A stretch of DNA of 16,640 bases from Amoebophrya sp. AT5.2 (Eukaryota; Sar; Dinophyceae; Syndiniales; Amoebophryaceae): positions 1 to 16,640 of the forward strand of contig RXOD01004991.1 of NCBI GenBank assembly GCA_005223375.1, read 5' to 3'. The position numbers were made by a program, and so were the translations under genes. Every line of letters begins with the position of its first letter. Within the stretch, counting starts at the first letter, position 1. Shown piece by piece: positions 1-8,763 of the stretch. The notes under the pieces are model-generated. The model made no database searches and was not told where the DNA came from. It saw only the letters and a list, made by a program, of their open reading frames with translations.

Positions 1-3000
1 TGGAGCGTCTTTCGTTCCTCGACACGACGACCCCTCTGGCAGCTCCAGGAGATGAAAACCCACCTTCCGCTTTCTCCGAGAAGATGAAAACAAAAACACA
101 CTTCGGGTACGGGATCTCCGAAGTCCCGATGTGCGACGGGTGCGGCCCCAATCAGAACGAGTGCTGGTCGGCGGCGGATTCGGGCAAAGGTTCCGCTGCA
201 TGCTCGGAGCCCGGGCTCTGCGAAACTCATCATTGCGAGCAGAAGCTCTTCCGCCTTGTAGCACACTTCCCCGAGCAAAGTTTATCGGTACTACTTCCGC
301 TGCGAATTTGGTAATGTCGATAAACGCGGCCTGTGTCAGCACCCACACGCGCTGGTGCTGCGCCAGCCGCGGCAAGCCACACGCCAGGACGTTGTTCTTG
401 GTCCGCCCCCCGCCTTCTTCCGACATTACGCAACTCCCAGGCCGCCGAAAGATCTCCGCGATTCGGTCCACGACGAAATCGACAACGGCTTCCGCCCCCG
501 TCGCATGGTCTGCGAAGGTGGTCATATCGATCACAACACGGTCGAAATTCGGCAGCAACAATGGCAGATGTTTATGCCGGAACCAGGTGGTAACTCATTG
601 CATCTCTTGGTACTGGCTTTGGTTTTGGTAACGGAATCCATCGGAAGGCGAGGACCTACTGCATTTCTGAGCGAAGGACAGTGGGCCCCTTGGGAACAGG
701 GTGGCGGAACGTTGGGGAATATGTGTCTGACAGCCCGGCGCGAAGCGAAGTGTCGTGCCGAGCCCGAGCGGTACAGAGATTCACTCTATGGGAAGAATGG
801 GGTGACTCAGACATACAGAGTCTGAGACAGGGCCCTTCTAAGTTTTCAACATATGCACGGCGTCGGGCTCGGGGGGTGAGCCATTGGAAGGGCTGCACTA
901 GTCGGGACGAGCGCCTTGGCCTCTACGTTGCAGTTGCAAGTCCTTGGGCCCCTAATTTGGGGCACCGTCACTTACCAGCTGGTTTCACAGGAGCGTAATG
1001 TTCCTTCAACTGCTCCGACAGGATCTCGGTCGCCGTGACTACCGCGATGACTGGAATCTTGCGATCCACCAGCTCGATCGACCTCCTCCCGAAATCCACC
1101 GCACTCCGCACTAACGACGATTGGAGGGGCGAGGTGGAACCAATAGCACTGGTGGATGGACTGGCAGTGGTCAGCGCCGTACTGGCACTCGAAGATGCAC
1201 TTGCAGCAGGTGGGAGCAGTTGCGCAACCGAAACCACGACGCAGGCTGCGTTTCGCAACTGGTCGAGGAACGAGGCCCTTGACGTGCTGCTCGTGGAGGC
1301 CCGTGATGTCTTGGTCGTGCCGGTTTGACTTTGGATCACGTCGGCGAGTAGAGTGCGCACTGGCCACTGCTCCCTCGCTTCAACACCTGCGAAGGCTAAG
1401 CACTCTGACGACAAGGGCCCTCCGACGATCATCAGGTCCAGTATTTCTCTGGTCCCCGGGACCTCGGCGCAGCAGAGTGGCAGGCGGCGGTCTCCGCCCA
1501 GGTTTCGCCACTGGTTCTGCACCAGCCAGTTTTGCTCGACGTGCCAGCAGAACTGCATCGAGCGCTCTGGATTCGGTCCCGCCAGCACGTTCAGGTAGTA
1601 CAGGTTGTAGCCTGGCGGCGTCACGCAGGGCCCGTGGTAGCCCCTCGGCACCAGGTACACGTCGCCTGGAAACACCGTCTCCGTGTCGTTGATACTGCTC
1701 AGGTCGGCGGTGAAGGTTCGATGAAACGCGTACGGAGCGGCTACGTCGAGGCCGCCCGACGAATTGAAAGAAGTAGTAGAAGATGAAGATCTACTACAAC
1801 TTTCAACGAGCATGTCGGGCACTTTCTCGATCTGAAAGAAGTAAATCTCCTCGTTGATAGCGCCGTCGCCAGCTTCGTCGTGCTTGTGCGGTGGGTACGA
1901 ACTCCAATTGCCGTCAGGAGTGATCAGCTGTGAGAATCCAAGTTTGCCGAACGATGAGCATGAGAAAGAGATCTACTTCGAGGGTCTATGTATAGAACGT
2001 AGAGTCCTGCCACGTTGTACCAGCATCCGGAGTTTACTTCGTCCGATGAACGAAGTATCAATCAAGATGAATCAATTATCCGGCGGACGAGCCATGCACG
2101 TTTAGTACTAGAAGTAATTTATGTTTAAGTTTAGCAGCAGTAGCACAACCCGAAACGAGAACGAACACGAAGAAACTACCAACTACTACGTCTACGTCGT
2201 AGTACTAAATCGCGATTTAGTAGTTGTAGTAAATCGCGATTGGAAATAAACCCAAAAACAGTATTGTTGTCTACCACACTACCTACCCTAAGTACTTGTT
2301 AAGTTAGTATTTCTCAGATACCTCCACGCAGCACAGCTTGTCTGCATGCTTCCACACTGCCGGCGACATGAAGTTGTTTACCTGGCGCGAGGCCTGTCCG
2401 CGGCCGCGCAGTTCGATCGAGATGCCCGACACTGGCCCGTACTTGGCGGGGAGCACTTTGGTGCAAAACGCCCGGCAGATGCACACCGTCGGCGGCTCCC
2501 GCCTCGGCGTGCCGAACGCGTCGGTTTCTACTTCTGCCGCTCCTCCTACATCTTCTCGCCGAAGATCGGGAGGAGCTTCCTCCACTTCGATCGCGAACTT
2601 CGCATTTCTGCCGACGTACAGGAAGTCCGTGAGTTCGAGACAGGGACTGCTGCGCCCGTGCAACAGAAACTCCTTCCGCTTCTGCGTTTTCTGCCCACCT
2701 GCCTCATGATCTACTGCCGTCGCCTCCTCCACGACGACCACCTTCACGTTGCGGACGTTCTGGGGCACGATGCAGCACTCTTCCTGCGGAAAGTGGAAGT
2801 GACGGACCGATTGCCCACTTTTTTTCCCTGCGGCCGGACGGAACGAGGAGGAGGACGAGGTGGTCGCCGCTTCGGCTTCGCCTGAAGAAGTTGCGTCGGC
2901 AGCTGCGGAACAAAAGCCAAACCGCACAACGTCCATACCGATATACTCCACCTGGACACTCTTTGGTCGCCGAAACACCGCCTTCTTCCCACTCGCGTTC

Positions 3001-3110
3001 GCCGCGTCCGAGCCCGCTTTATTTGTTCCCACATCCGTAGAACTCACCTCCGCCGGCTTAGACTTGCCCGCCTGCGGCAGCTTGGAGAGAAGCCGGTGCA
3101 GGTACTCCAT
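1..3110 (-). CDS. iolB: IolB-like 5-deoxy-glucuronate isomerase fused to a putative SIS-like domain (3' partial, spliced)
   Basis: Three exons are inferred: 3110-2322, 1927-976, and 593 to or toward the left edge. The first 400 or so residues match IolB, the bicupin enzyme of bacterial myo-inositol breakdown that converts 5-deoxy-glucuronate to 2-deoxy-5-keto-gluconate. Exon 1 holds the N-terminal cupin (VEYIGMDVVRFG; ADKLCCVE at its end) interrupted by Ser/Ala-rich inserts. Exon 2 opens with TPDGNWSSYPPHKHDE, then NEEIYFF and LVPRGYHG. The likely metal ligands are His277, His279, Glu290 and His361. After the cupin the same open frame continues with alternating strands and helices (LDLMIVGGPLSSE, AACVVVSVAQ, KIPVIAVVTATE, then FDRVVIDM and a final helix LTQAAFIDITKFAAEVV in exon 3), which resembles an SIS fold with a low-complexity insert. 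The ATG at 3110 is the first in frame after a stop. A TGA at 970-968 is read only if the GTAAGT donor at 975 is ignored. Exon 3 stays open to base 1, with a possible donor GTACCG at 291. IolB is firm; the SIS assignment is tentative. Confidence 0.82.
594..975 (-). other. Intron 2 of the iolB-like gene
   Basis: The proposed intron is 382 bases in phase 1. Its donor GCTG|GTAAGT is the best donor consensus in the window; the acceptor CAATGAG|TT is weak. The join gives ...APVKPA-V-TTWFRHKHLPLLLPNFDRVVIDM in one frame, and the continuing frame stays open for more than 590 bases. The alternative is that the gene ends at the TGA at 970-968. Confidence 0.6.
1928..2321 (-). other. Intron 1 of the iolB-like gene
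   Basis: A GT-AG intron of 394 bases in phase 0. The donor is GAG|GTATCT and the acceptor TCTCACAG|CTG. Joining its ends links ...LCCVE to LITPDGNWSS, which reproduces the uninterrupted bacterial IolB order (..LLVVE-VYT..GNWSSYPPH..). The intron is AT-rich and contains a 20-base perfect palindrome. Confidence 0.85.
2203..2241. repeat. 20-base perfect palindrome plus a repeated half
   Basis: Bases 2203-2222 (TACTAAATCGCGATTTAGTA) are their own reverse complement. The core AAATCGCGATT recurs just downstream at about 2231-2241. A shorter inverted pair, ACTACG and CGTAGT, lies directly upstream at about 2184-2202. All of it sits inside intron 1 of the iolB-like gene. Confidence 0.9.
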
Positions 3111-3279
3111 TTTTAGGTACTTTTAGGAGTTCAAAAATTCGTGGTCGTAGTCGTAGACTGAATCCAATCTGCACCTAAAGTTCGCAGCTTGGCTGTCCTC
3201 CTGTAGCACAACACTCGCGATGGATGGGCAATGGATACGGTTACGGATTTACGGAAACAAAGTGCTCTTTTGGTATTTT

Positions 3280-3341
3280 TTTACCTTGAAGCTTATGTGA
3301 TGATGATCTATTTACCTTGAAGCTTATCTGAAGCTTATCTG
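3280..3341. repeat. Short direct repeats
   Basis: A 20-base unit beginning TTTACCTTGAAGCTTAT occurs at 3280-3299 and 3311-3330 with one mismatch. A third partial copy (TGAAGCTTATCTG) overlaps the end at 3329-3341. Confidence 0.9.
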
Positions 3342-3712
3342 CTCTACACAAGAATGTATCACGACGAAAGGTAAGATAAACGTCGCCTCGGGAAGTCTGA
3401 AGTTCTCCTTCTTTCCCCTCACAAAAGAAGAAACTCCGAAGATCATGGAAGAGCGATCCCATACTCCCGCGCAAGACCCCCGCTCCCGCCTTCTGTGAGC
3501 GCAACGACAGAATGCGCATAATTTCGAACCAGTGGCACTCTGCGGGACACTGACTTGCCGCCCGTGCGCCCTTTCGACTTCCGTGCTCCTCGCTCCCCTG
3601 GCTGCAGCTCCGCCGAGGAGAAGAACCTGGCGCGTTTCTTCCACCAGCTTCAGAGCGAGCAGAGCACTTCATCGACGAGGACGCGCAGTGCGTCCGGCGC
3701 CGACTCTCCCTG

Positions 3713-3749
3713 CACGCACACACACACACACACACACAGACACACACAC
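3713..3749. repeat. CA microsatellite
   Basis: The run is an almost pure (CA)n tract of 11 uninterrupted units at 3717-3738, one GA interruption, then a further CACACACAC to 3749. On the minus strand it yields a spurious Cys-Val run in one open frame. Confidence 0.97.
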
Positions 3750-4010
3750 GCCATTTCAAATACGGATAGGTAACTGACGTCCGTCAGCACGTACGATGAC
3801 CGATTGACATGCAATCACTTTTCCGTCGAGATGATCACAACCACGTGCACGCGAGCGCGTACGTAGTGGAAAGAGTAGCGTCTGACCTCTCCCAACACCT
3901 GCGTGGCGAAGTGGAACACGATGACGCCGATGGCTGCTTGCCGCCTTGATTGATTGCTCTCTGATTTCTTTGCGCTGTTCGAATTCAATTCATCTGAACC
4001 TCTACCTGCG

Positions 4011-4046
4011 GCGGACCAACCACCACAACTACGGGTGGTGGTCCGC
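4011..4046. repeat. Imperfect hairpin with GAATTC flanks
   Basis: The left arm GCGGACCAACCACC (4011-4024) pairs with the right arm GGTGGTGGTCCGC (4034-4046), with one bulged A and a loop of nine bases. TCGAATTC occurs outside both arms, near 3979 and 4053, so the inverted symmetry is wider than the stem. It lies about 190 bases past the polycystin stop, so a role in the 3' UTR is possible but not shown. Confidence 0.85.
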
Positions 4047-4235
4047 TCGGGTCGAATTCTGGAAACGTGTGTCGCCTTCTTGCAGAGGCGTTTGCGAAAG
4101 TAAGTAACTTGAAAGTCTACACCATTGGGTTTGGTCCGTAAGTTTGTTTGTGAGTAAGTCTTGAAAGTCAATCAAGTCTAGTCTTCTTGCTCAGCTCGGT
4201 ACAACGAACCGCCAGCGGTAGCAGCTCTCACTTGG

Positions 4236-7200
4236 TTAGAATCCGAGACTCTCGATGAAGGTTGCCTGCTGCTTGGACAGGTCGCTTCCGCGCCGGGCAA
4301 GAATCTCGAGTACGTCGGATACCACGTGACATATTGTCTTCACGTCCTGCATTTCCTGCAGCAGCAGAACCTTCACCGTCTCCGTCCGCCTCGCCAGCAA
4401 TGCGGTGATGTGTTGCACCTGAAGAATTGCAATTATTCGGCGGGATCACGATAGAATTTGAGACAGATGAGGTTCAAAACAAGCACGTGCGCGTAGGAGT
4501 GTGCCTAGTGAAATACATCGACCGAAAAGTGCGTTCGGTCCTAGCTTTATCGTCGGCTCCAATAAATATCATAATTATAGGCTGTGTATAGTTAGTACTA
4601 GTAGTATTACCGACTGCAGTATGAGTTCGCTTTCCGTGACGCCTCCTGTCGCCTGTTTTTTCTTCCGCAGCTTTGCCTTGCTCGAGGACAGGATGCCGAT
4701 GTCGACTTCCGAGTCGTCACTCTCCGAGAACTCATCCGCGGACTTTGTCTCCAGCGGCATAGTGAGCGGCAGCGCGGTGGAGCTCCCAATGCCGGCGAAG
4801 CCGTGGTCGTCGGCGCCGCTGCCCCGCTTCGCTTTCTGCAGCTTCACCCGCCCGGCGGTGGGGCTCTCCGGCCCACCGTCGTCCTCGCCCTCGTCGTAGA
4901 GGGCGCTGCGCCCCAGCGCTATCCGCTTCCGCATATCCAGCGCGTTCTTGCGCTCTTGCCGCCGCCGGAGCAAATCCAGCCGAGCCTGCTTCGCGAGCCG
5001 ACGACGGTGGTGGAGACCTGGATGTTGAGGTGGTCGTGACAATAAACGCACGACTTCTTCCATTGATGAATCATCGATTTCAATTCATCAACCAGCACTA
5101 GTACAAAGTAGGTACTCTCTCAATTCTCATACATGCATAATCTATATTTTTTCTTTCAACATTGCGCGCTCCTTAAAGAACGAAGAACGCTGGTACCTGG
5201 CAGCCAGTACTCGATGTGCTCGTCGAGACTGAGGTGCTCTTTGACCACCGCGGTGACGTTGGCTAGTTTCTGCTTGAACTTGGACCAGGCGTCGTCCTCG
5301 TCCTGGACAGCCTGGGACTTCGCCTCGGAGAGCGCCACCACCATGATGGCCATAAACAGGTTCAGCAGGATGAAGAAGATGAGAATGATGAACATGCCGA
5401 TCAGAACCCCGGCCAATATGGGGGAGAGCGCAAACATCGGCCCGAAACTCGCCGACCCCACAAACGACTGCAGCAAAAATAAACTCGCCTTGCCGAAAGA
5501 GTTCACCTTCTCGAACTTGTCGCCAAACCTTGAAGGTTTTTACAATGGATCACAATGTTGAATGCGTTCTCAAGCTGCACTCAGGAGACAAAACAACGAG
5601 GACGGGGCGGTCACAGCTCGCGCACGTTAATATTCTATGCACCTGTTCTACCACCTCCCTCGACCGCATCGTCGAGTTCGTTTGTTGTTCGAAATCGAGG
5701 GGCAGAACAAGATTGGTCCCGAAAGCATAACGAATCGTCCTGCTCCTGTTTCATCTACTTTTATCTTGCAACATCTATAAAACTTTCGATTTCGTAAATT
5801 GTGCAGCATGCGATGCAGTCTTAAAGAGTACCCTCCGACGAAGCCGACGGAGAATCCGAGGAAGATGGACAGGAAGATGACGGAGAAGGAGACGAAAAAC
5901 TTCCAGCTGTATTTCAGGGTGTGCATCATGATGGTGACGTAGGGGATGAAGGTGACGTACTTCACAGTTTTCACCCAGATCAGCACCGCGTTGTACGCGT
6001 TATAGGCCCGCATTTCCTTGATGTAGTACGCGAATTCATTCATGTCCGCGAACACGCTCTGGTCTGCGATCGCTTTCGCGTCCACGTCGCCGCCCCCCGC
6101 CGAAAACGCCAGCACCCGGAAGATGGCGTACACTATCAGCAGAATCAAATTGGCCCAATCCATGATGTTCCAACCGTCCTGTGAGGAGCAGAATGGTGTT
6201 GCACGCGTTTGATCCATTTTTGGTATTGATTCCCAATCTATCTTTTCGTTTCCCCCCGTTCACCTGCTCGCTGCCCCAGCAAGGCAAAGCAGCGCTTGGT
6301 TGTTGCGCCACAACTTCTTTTCAAAAATCATCATTGCTCAGTAAAAAATCGAAAGAAATATAGAGAAAGTACCTGCATGTATTCGCTTTTTGATATGGAG
6401 AATTCGGATAGCTCCTGCGCGATGTAGTAGGCGGCGAAAAGGAGGAGGACCATCTCGCAGATCATCTGCGCGTTGAAGTTCGGCTGGATGTAACGCTCGG
6501 TGACCACCGTGAAGTCCAACCGGTTCACCATCTTGCCGCTCGGTGTTATCTCAAACACCAGCTTCGTCGCGCCGTAGTAATCCAAATTAACGCTGTACAC
6601 CTGCAGTGTGAGGTAGTACGAGGTTTTGGGCCTTTGGGCTTCATCGAAAAGTCTGGGGGATGGAGTTGGAGCTCCTAGTTGAGCAGCAGTACGACTCCGT
6701 CCCCCAGAAATACGTACCCATCTTTTTTCAGGAGATGCGGACCAATACATATATAATGTATGTGTATCCACAATTTTTGATGCTCCACATCAGAAATCCT
6801 CCATAGCAAAAATCGAGGAAGTTGTAGTGACGAAGTGGTGACACTACCATGCAGGCAGAATGAAAGCTCGAAATGAAATTGAAAACTTACACAGTATAAA
6901 AAGATCATCGACAACATCCACGACAGTCGGCGCGAGTAGTACGTGGGGCACTTATCCGTGGAGGAAGAGGCAAGTATACTTGATGGGGAGTTGAGTAAGC
7001 GTGTTAAAAGAAGTTTACTATAAGTTCAACTTCATCAAGTACGTTGAAGTCGATGAATATTGCTCTGGTGGCGACGTCGAAGTATCCGTCGTGCTTCCAG
7101 GTGTTGAGTTTTGTTTGCGCCTCGGCGTAGTCCGTGCTGAGCGTGTTGACATAGCCGTTGGGGGAGTAGGTCGCCGCGATTCCGGAATACTCGAAGCCGT

Positions 7201-8547
7201 CGGCGGTTTCGTGCGTGAACTGTTCCTCCGGGTTCTCTCCGTAGTCCGTGGTCGCTTCCGTGGCCACACTGTAGCCGCCGTAACAAGGCTCGAACATGCT
7301 GTACGAGGAGCTCAGCTGGCACCCCGTCCCCTCCTGGACGCGAACCACGCGAAACCGGATCTTCCCCGTCAAAAGGTTGTAGCTGTTCGATGGATTTGAT
7401 CAAATGATTTGATTTTGGATGGAGTAGACATCAGTGGATGAATCAGTAGTACGGCAGCACCACTGTGAGGAGCTGCTGCTGCAGCATGATCCACGTCTCT
7501 ACTCTGCATGGTGGTACGACCGCGAAAGCAAGTAAAAATGTATTTTAATTTCATGTTTTCGCATAAAAAGATACTGGTTTTGGTCGAGTTTCAGGATTTC
7601 GTAGGTGCTGTTCGGCGTGGTGGAGTCGTAGTAGACGTTTTCGTAGAAGGTGGTGTTTATGTAGTGCCACAAGTGGTCGATAGTTTCCACGTCCGAAAGC
7701 TGGATCCGCTGCGCGTCCGCCCCCGTTGGAGGTTGAGCAACCCACTCTCTTACAGTACACCGAACAAAATATAAGAGGACGTATGAACTACAACACGACA
7801 CAGGCCCTCGCCTAGCATGTTGCACACGACACCTCCATAGTACGAGGCCGACTTTATCTACCTCCGGAGTACCCCAGCCGCATCATCTGGCCAGTCGCCT
7901 CAAGAGTACCGCCAGCGGCCCCACCAGCCGAGGAAGGCATTTTTGAAGCCTGTCCAGAAACTCAGATAGTTCTTCGGACGAAGAAAGCAAGGGGGGGAGG
8001 GGTGCAGGGACCTCGAGCCAACCCTCCCCCCATTTTCTCCCAGCGTGCGCCAGCTGGAGCAAGCAGCGATCAGCCTTCAACTCCAAGAGAAGACGCGAAC
8101 GTCGAGCACCAGGCGCGCACTGCGATCCTCCACAGCGCACGGCGCCAGGAAGTGCGCGCAAGAGCCGGGCGCGGAAGGAGCGCGAACAACGGCGCGCGAC
8201 CCTATAAGTACCTCCAGACCCAGGGTACCCCCAGCGGCCAAACCAGCCGGGGCCTCTTTCTTGGCAGCAGGAGCACCAGGTGGAAACGGAAAGTGGGGTG
8301 CCCCTCTCTCTGGCCTTAAGCCCGTGCCCGAGACGTTGTCGAACTTGTCGCGGATAGACTTCTCGAACGAGTAGAAGTTTGCGAACGACTCGATCATGAT
8401 CAGCCCGGTGAACAGCCCCAAAAAGATGATGAAGCAGCAGACGTGGCGACATTCCCGCAGCGTCTCGCCCATGCCGCGGTTCCGCCGCCGCAGGTCCTTG
8501 ATGAGCTCGGCATTTTCGAGCAAGTTGATACTGTCCTGCGCCGGCAT
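4236..8547 (-). CDS. PKD2: Polycystin-2 family (PKD2/TRPP) cation channel
   Basis: This is a six-helix, non-selective or calcium-permeable cation channel of the TRPP family, commonly found in cilia, flagella and ER membranes. Proposed exons are 8547-8321, 7721-7575, 7382-7043, 6600-6373, 6178-5832, 5528-5197, 5017-4611 and 4418-4236, giving about 736 residues. S1 lies at 36-53. The extracellular polycystin (TOP) domain follows, with its conserved Cys pair (GTGC...EPCYGGYS), GIAATYSPNGY and ATRAIFIDF. S2 is at about 284-302, S3 320-339, S4 375-398, S5 406-426, and the pore plus S6 443-490 with FFILLNLFMAIM. The cytosolic tail is charged, has no visible EF-hand, and ends in a helical segment likely to form a coiled coil (about 677-736). 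All junction phases after exon 2 agree and recreate family spacing. The ATG at 8547 follows an in-frame TAG near 8662. The filter LGD of human PKD2 is VGS here. Only the exon 1-2 junction is uncertain. Confidence 0.93.
4419..4610 (-). other. Polycystin intron 7
   Basis: A 192-base GT-AG intron in phase 0: CAGTCG|GTAATA to TTCTTCAG|GTG. It joins ESELILQS to VQHITALLARRTETVKVL, the final helical exon. Confidence 0.88.
5018..5196 (-). other. Polycystin intron 6
   Basis: A 179-base GT-AG intron in phase 1: CTGCCAG|GTACCA to CATCCAG|GT. It joins IEYWLPG to LHHRRRLAKQARLDLLRR in the cytosolic tail. Confidence 0.88.
5529..5831 (-). other. Polycystin intron 5
   Basis: A 303-base GT-AG intron in phase 2: GGAGG|GTACTC to CCTTCAAG|G. 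It joins the end of S5 (GFSVGFVGG) to FGDKFEKVNSFGKASLF before the pore helix. Confidence 0.9.
6179..6372 (-). other. Polycystin intron 4
   Basis: A 194-base GT-AG intron in phase 0: ATGCAG|GTACTT to CTCACAG|GAC. It joins SKSEYMQ to DGWNIMDWANLILL, the S2-S3 linker and S3. Confidence 0.9.
6601..7042 (-). other. Polycystin intron 3
   Basis: A 442-base GT-AG intron in phase 0: donor TTCAAC|GTACTT, acceptor CACACTGCAG|GTG. The join gives FIDFN-VYSVNLDYYG, matching FIDFSVYNANINLF of PKD2. It contains a 17-base imperfect inverted repeat near its 3' end and a 60-base exon-like cassette. Confidence 0.85.
6652..6708. repeat. Large hairpin inside polycystin intron 3
   Basis: The arms TCTGGGGGATGGAGTTG (6652-6668) and CGACTCCGTCCCCCAGA (6692-6708) pair at 15 of 17 positions. 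The two mismatches are transitions that leave G-U or A-C pairs depending on the strand. The 23-base loop contains the palindrome GAGCTC. It ends about 50 bases before the 3' splice site. Confidence 0.9.
7383..7574 (-). other. Polycystin intron 2
   Basis: A 192-base GT-AG intron in phase 2: donor AACCA|GTATCT, acceptor GAACAG|C. The join gives LDQNHYNLLTGKIRFRVV, equivalent to the ENLLLG..RIRQLRVRN stretch of animal PKD2. Confidence 0.85.
7904..7933. repeat. Imperfect 30-base direct repeat, copy 1
   Basis: It matches bases 8223-8252 at 25 of 30 positions (core CCAGCGGCC..ACCAGCCG). Read on the minus strand, each copy ends with a GTAC donor-like sequence after CCGCTGG, and one frame of each gives a similar Ala/Gly-rich peptide ending in AAGGTL. 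Both copies lie in polycystin intron 1. Confidence 0.8.
8223..8252. repeat. Imperfect 30-base direct repeat, copy 2
   Basis: Partner of the copy at 7904-7933. The minus-strand frame continuing from polycystin exon 1 stays open through this copy, so it could be coding if the donor GTACCC at 8228 is used. Confidence 0.8.
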
Positions 8548-8725
8548 CGTCCCGTCGGATTTTAGGGCAGTCGCAGTTAGGGATGAGTAGTGTTGAGAAA
8601 GTAGCTCCTGGTGGATGCGTGCGCAGCTGCTGTTGGTGTTGACGTTGAGTAGACGTACATACTAGAGTAGAGGCAGTTAGAGGCCGGCGACCTGGTGCTG
8701 CTTCGGCGTCGATTCGCAGATGAAA

Positions 8726-8763
8726 GACTTTGGAGATGCTGCCCCTGGTGGACTTTGGAGATG
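8726..8763. repeat. 13-base direct repeat
   Basis: GACTTTGGAGATG occurs at 8726-8738 and again at 8751-8763, a period of 25 bases. Confidence 0.92.

Larger units (their letters stand above)
3111..4235. other. Intergenic region between the polycystin and iolB-like genes
   Basis: This stretch of 1,125 bases lies downstream of the polycystin stop and upstream of the iolB-like start. No reading frame in it resembles a known protein. It holds a 20-base direct repeat, a CA microsatellite and a hairpin. It presumably contains the polycystin 3' UTR and the iolB promoter and 5' UTR, but I see no recognisable promoter or polyadenylation motif that I would defend. Confidence 0.6.
7722..8320 (-). other. 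Polycystin intron 1, boundaries unclear and possibly non-canonical
   Basis: This is the longest polycystin intron (about 599 bases) and it is GC-rich in its middle. ACGGG occurs at the exon 1 end (8325-8321) and again at the exon 2 start (7726-7722). Excision between the copies gives ..DNVSGTG-ADAQRIQLSDVETIDHLW, which fits the family, but these ends are not GT-AG. Phase-consistent alternatives are GT at 8334 to AG at 7745, GC at 8321 to AG at 7747, or a longer exon 1 with GTACCC at 8228 to AG at 7747. The alternatives add a few to about 35 residues of linker. A perfect 9-base inverted repeat (8113-8121 with 8151-8159) lies inside. Confidence 0.55.

Noticed and set aside
84..314. Plus-strand Cys-rich open frame of 76 codons
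   Set aside because: It is antisense to the open third exon of the iolB-like gene and matches no known Cys-rich family.
968..970. TGA as the end of the iolB-like gene
   Set aside because: A GTAAGT donor lies directly before it and the frame resumes in phase at 593 with sequence that completes a plausible fold. Kept as an alternative only.
1..3110. Bacterial contamination as the source of the iolB-like gene
   Set aside because: The coding sequence is interrupted by an intron with correct ends and phase, and shares strand and composition with neighbouring eukaryotic genes.
3241..3759. Minus-strand open frame of 172 codons
   Set aside because: It starts inside the CA microsatellite (Cys-Val run), has no domain and no coding-like composition.
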